Source of the DNA: JBKECO01 sp047974745
Lineage (GTDB): Bacteria; Bacillota; Clostridia; Lachnospirales; Lachnospiraceae
Length of the DNA: 64,000 bases
Reading direction: 5' to 3'
NCBI GenBank assembly: GCA_047974745.1
Contig: JBKECO010000022.1
Location: forward strand, 1-64,000
Below the pieces are notes generated by a model. The model saw only the letters and a list, made by a program, of their open reading frames with translations. It did no database searches and was not told the DNA's origin. This document shows positions 61,158 through 64,000 of the stretch, one piece after another. The translations under genes and the position numbers were made by a program. How positions within the stretch are numbered: the first letter of the stretch is position 1; each line of letters opens with the position of its first letter.

Positions 61158-63815
61158 TTGGGACAGAAGTATGGAGTCAATGAACTGCGCCAAATGTATC
61201 TGGACTTTTTTGAAAGACATGGACATTTGGTAAAAAATAGTTTTTCCCTTGTACCGCATAATGATAACAGTTTATTGCTGATCAATGCAGGAATGGCTCC
61301 TCTCAAGCCATACTTCACGGGACAGGAAATACCGCCAAGCAAGCGCATGGCCACTTGTCAGAAGTGTATTCGTACTGGGGATATTGAAAATGTCGGTAAA
61401 ACAGCAAGACATCTGACATTTTTTGAAATGCTTGGAAACTTTTCTTTTGGCGATTATTTTAAAAGAGAAGCAATTGCCTGGTCCTGGGAATTTTTAAGCA
61501 AAGATCTGGGATTAGATGAAAATCGTCTTTATCCATCCATTTATGGAGAAGATGAAGAAGCATTTGAAATCTGGAATAAAGAGATCGGAATTGCTCCGGA
61601 TCGGATTTTCCGTTTCTACAGAGATGAAAATGGACATTCGGATAATTTTTGGGAGCACGGCGCTGGCCCTTGCGGACCATGTTCGGAAATCTACTATGAT
61701 CGCGGCGAGAAATATGGATGTGGAAGCGCTGACTGTAAAGTTGGGTGTGACTGTGACCGCTTTATGGAAGTATGGAATAATGTATTTACCCAGTTCGATG
61801 GCGATGGTCATGGGCATTATGTTGAGCTTGCACAGAAAAATATCGATACCGGAATGGGACTGGAACGTCTGGCAGTCGTAATGCAGGATGTGGATTCTGT
61901 TTTTGACATCGACACCATGAAGATGATCCGGGATAAAGTATGTACCCTTTCATCAAAAAAATACAATGAGAGCAATGAATCTGATGTTTCCATTCGTTTG
62001 ATCACGGATCATATCCGTTCTGCAACATTTATGGTATCTGATGGAATCATGCCAAGTAATGAAGGTCGTGGATATGTATTGAGAAGATTGATACGGCGAG
62101 CTGCAAGACATGGCAGAATGCTCGGTATCGATCGGACATTTTTGGCTGAATTGAGCTCCACAGTCATTGCTGAAAGCAAGGATGGTTATCCGGAGCTGGA
62201 AGAAAAGAAAGCATTTATTTTCAAGGTTCTGACACAGGAAGAAGATAAGTTCAATAATACGATCGATCAGGGACTGACCATTTTATCTGATATGGAAGCT
62301 ATTATGAAGAAAGAGGGCAGAAATGTTCTTTCCGGAGAAGATGCTTTTAAGTTATATGATACCTATGGATTTCCAATCGATCTGACAAAAGAGATCCTGG
62401 GAGAGAAAGAGTTCTCCATAGATGAGGATGGCTTTAAGAATGCGATGGAGGAACAGCGTCAAAAGGCGAGGGCTGCTAGAAAAGTCACGAATTATATGGG
62501 TGCAGATGCAACAGTCTATGAATCCATCGATCCATCTGTGACATCTGAATTCATTGGATATGATACTTTGGATTATGTATCTGCAGTCACCGTAATGACA
62601 AATGAGACGGAAATCGTGGAAGCTTTGTCTGATGGTGAGTCGGGTACGATCTTTGTATCAAGAACGCCATTCTATCCAGCAATGGGAGGTCAGGCAGCGG
62701 ATCAGGGCCGAATTCGCGCAAAGGATTTTGAATTCCGGGTAGAGGATACGGTAAAAATGCTTGGCGGCAAGATCGGACACGTAGGCAAGGTCGTACGTGG
62801 AATGATCAAGACCGGAGATGAAGTGGAGCTTACTGTCAATGGTGAACTTCGAAATGCGACTGCAAAGAACCACAGTGCAACACATCTGCTTCAAAAAGCA
62901 TTAAGGACGGTCTTGGGTAATCATGTCGAGCAGGCTGGATCCGATGTAAATTCAGAACGCCTCAGATTTGACTTTACTCATTTTTCAGCCCTGACAAAAG
63001 AGGAACTGGAACAAGTGGAAGCGATCGTAAATCAAAAGATTACCGAGGCACTCCCTGTCATAACGAATGAAATGACCCTGGATGAAGCAAAAGAAAGCGG
63101 AGCGATGGCTCTTTTTGGCGAGAAGTACGGGGAAAAGGTACGTGTTGTCCAGATGGGAGATTTCTCTACTGAACTATGTGGCGGCACCCATGTGTCAAAT
63201 ACATCAGCGATCAACGCTTTTAAAATCATCTCTGAGAGCGGTGTTGCTGCAGGTGTGCGTCGTATCGAGGCATATACATCGAAAGCTGTATTTGAGTACT
63301 ATGACAGATTAGAAGAACTGCTGCTGGAAACAGCAAGGATTTTAAAGACAACTCCATCTGAAACACCGGAAAAAGCTGCAAATCTGCTGAATGAAATCAA
63401 ACAGCTCCAGAGCGAAAATGAGTCATTAAAAAGTAAAGCAGCAAAGAATGCACTTGGAAATGTAATGGATCAGATCAAAGTAGTCAAGGATGTGAAAATA
63501 CTGGCTGTCAGAGTGGATGGTGTGGATATGAACGGGCTGCGGCAGCTGGGAGACCAGTTGAAAGATAAGCTCGGTGAAGGGGTTATAGTTCTTGCTTCAG
63601 AGAGTGACGGAAAGGTCAATCTGATCGCAATGGCCACAGAGGAAGCAATGAATAAAGGTGCTCATGCTGGTAATTTGATCAAGGACATTACAGCACTCGT
63701 TGGCGGTGGCGGAGGGGGACGACCTAATATGGCTCAGGCCGGCGGAAAAAATCCAGCTGGAATCGATGCAGCAATCGAGGAGTCCTTTAAAGTATTAGAG
63801 AACCAATTAAAATAA
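61158..63815 (+). CDS. alaS: Alanine--tRNA ligase
   Basis: An 885-residue class II synthetase charging tRNA-Ala. It has the N-terminal catalytic core (GVNELRQMYLDFFERHGH; ARHLTFFEMLGNFSFGDYFKREA), a tRNA recognition helical domain and an editing domain. The editing domain carries zinc ligands in NHSATHLLQKALR and CGGTHVSNTSAI. A C-terminal DHHA1 domain (GGGGGGRPNMAQAGG) closes the protein. The start codon is TTG 61158, supported by TGGAGGA 7 bases upstream. Length is standard for the family. Confidence 0.96.
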   Translation: MGQKYGVNELRQMYLDFFERHGHLVKNSFSLVPHNDNSLLLINAGMAPLKPYFTGQEIPPSKRMATCQKCIRTGDIENVGKTARHLTFFEMLGNFSFGDYFKREAIAWSWEFLSKDLGLDENRLYPSIYGEDEEAFEIWNKEIGIAPDRIFRFYRDENGHSDNFWEHGAGPCGPCSEIYYDRGEKYGCGSADCKVGCDCDRFMEVWNNVFTQFDGDGHGHYVELAQKNIDTGMGLERLAVVMQDVDSVFDIDTMKMIRDKVCTLSSKKYNESNESDVSIRLITDHIRSATFMVSDGIMPSNEGRGYVLRRLIRRAARHGRMLGIDRTFLAELSSTVIAESKDGYPELEEKKAFIFKVLTQEEDKFNNTIDQGLTILSDMEAIMKKEGRNVLSGEDAFKLYDTYGFPIDLTKEILGEKEFSIDEDGFKNAMEEQRQKARAARKVTNYMGADATVYESIDPSVTSEFIGYDTLDYVSAVTVMTNETEIVEALSDGESGTIFVSRTPFYPAMGGQAADQGRIRAKDFEFRVEDTVKMLGGKIGHVGKVVRGMIKTGDEVELTVNGELRNATAKNHSATHLLQKALRTVLGNHVEQAGSDVNSERLRFDFTHFSALTKEELEQVEAIVNQKITEALPVITNEMTLDEAKESGAMALFGEKYGEKVRVVQMGDFSTELCGGTHVSNTSAINAFKIISESGVAAGVRRIEAYTSKAVFEYYDRLEELLLETARILKTTPSETPEKAANLLNEIKQLQSENESLKSKAAKNALGNVMDQIKVVKDVKILAVRVDGVDMNGLRQLGDQLKDKLGEGVIVLASESDGKVNLIAMATEEAMNKGAHAGNLIKDITALVGGGGGGRPNMAQAGGKNPAGIDAAIEESFKVLENQLK

Positions 63816-63850
63816 TTCCGTTGTATGGATAAAATTATTCATTAAAATAG

Positions 63851-63878
63851 TTGACGTTTGGAAAAATTCTGCTATAAT
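63851..63878 (+). promoter_or_regulatory. Promoter for rpsU
   Basis: TTGACG at 63851-63856, a 16-base spacer, and TATAAT at 63873-63878, close to the consensus. Confidence 0.75.
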
Positions 63879-63957
63879 AATTGTTAGTGCAGTAAAATAT
63901 TACCCAAACAGTTGAAAACGCACAATTAACAACTGGAGGGAGGTTAGGTGTGAGACT

Positions 63958-64000
63958 ATGTCAAATGTAATCGTAAAAGAAAACGAGACTTTAGATAGCG
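63958..64000 (+). CDS. rpsU: 30S ribosomal protein S21 (partial, cut by window end)
   Basis: Only the first 14 codons are in the window (MSNVIVKENETLDS). The sequence is the conserved beginning of ribosomal protein S21, a small basic 30S protein of about 58 residues. GGAGGGAGGT lies some 13 bases upstream. The partial gene continues beyond 64000. Confidence 0.8.
   Translation, partial: MSNVIVKENETLDS

Noticed and set aside
1..64000. tRNA or rRNA genes, prophage, insertion sequences
   Set aside because: None could be recognised: no transposase, integrase or phage gene, and no cloverleaf or rRNA-like sequence was seen by eye.

Overview
This 64 kb window looks like chromosome of an anaerobic, low-to-moderate GC Firmicute, most likely a Lachnospiraceae member (Clostridia). 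The evidence is the gene families (dimeric GlyQS-type glycyl-tRNA synthetase, pyruvate phosphate dikinase beside a short pyruvate kinase, CarD with an RpoD-like sigma factor, a BmpA-type nucleoside ABC transporter), the T-box and THF riboswitch leaders, AGGAGG-type ribosome binding sites, frequent TTG starts and purine-rich codon use. This is inference from sequence; no database was searched. Every gene I accept is on the + strand.

Layout. 1-9.6 kb: M16C peptidase, era, recO, a lipoprotein, glyS and ppdK. 9.9-14.6 kb: a four-gene nucleoside-type ABC importer. 14.9-18.2 kb: carD, a sigma-70 factor, a THF-riboswitch-controlled folate ECF S component and uppP. 18.2-26.6 kb: phosphoglucomutase, a GH13 debranching enzyme, a deoxyinosine glycosylase, a HAD phosphatase, a GreA-like factor, an orphan protein and an odd CysN-like GTPase. 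26.9-33.9 kb: a tryptophan operon behind a Trp T-box, in the order trpE-G-C-(F::B fusion)-A-D. 33.9-35.4 kb: an HD hydrolase and a threonine-aldolase-like enzyme. 35.5-49.4 kb: a bacterial microcompartment (BMC) locus for L-rhamnose. 49.6-55.4 kb: a LacI-controlled maltodextrin-type ABC system with malQ. 55.3-64 kb: lipid kinase, pyk, purine phosphorylase, MTA/SAH-deaminase-like amidohydrolase, MBL-fold hydrolase, a 59-aa membrane protein, alaS and the start of rpsU.

The BMC locus is the most interesting part. It has seven shell genes (PduU-like, four BMC-H, EutN/CcmL-type BMC-P, PduT-type BMC-T), PduV, an AraC and a DeoR regulator, rhamnulokinase, rhamnose isomerase and a class II aldolase. 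It also has a CoA-acylating aldehyde dehydrogenase, a zinc alcohol dehydrogenase, PduL, PduS and a PduO-C-like protein. It has no diol dehydratase of either the B12 or the glycyl-radical type. The signature enzyme therefore appears to be the aldolase. The inferred route is L-rhamnose to L-rhamnulose to L-rhamnulose-1-phosphate in the cytosol, then cleavage inside the shell to DHAP and L-lactaldehyde. Lactaldehyde would be dismutated to lactyl-CoA / lactyl-phosphate and 1,2-propanediol, with CoA and NAD recycled internally. The aldolase, PduO-like protein, aldehyde dehydrogenase, alcohol dehydrogenase and PduL all carry a similar short amphipathic encapsulation-type helix, while the kinase and isomerase do not. 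A 17-bp motif shared by the pduU and aldolase promoter regions may be the site of the locus's AraC regulator.

Other notable items are an in-frame trpF-trpB fusion that keeps an internal start for trpB, a CysN-like GTPase with a P-loop-less APS-kinase-like tail and no CysD, tandem duplications of the 3' ends of trpG and pyk, and a triple LacI/cre-like operator in front of the maltodextrin transporter.
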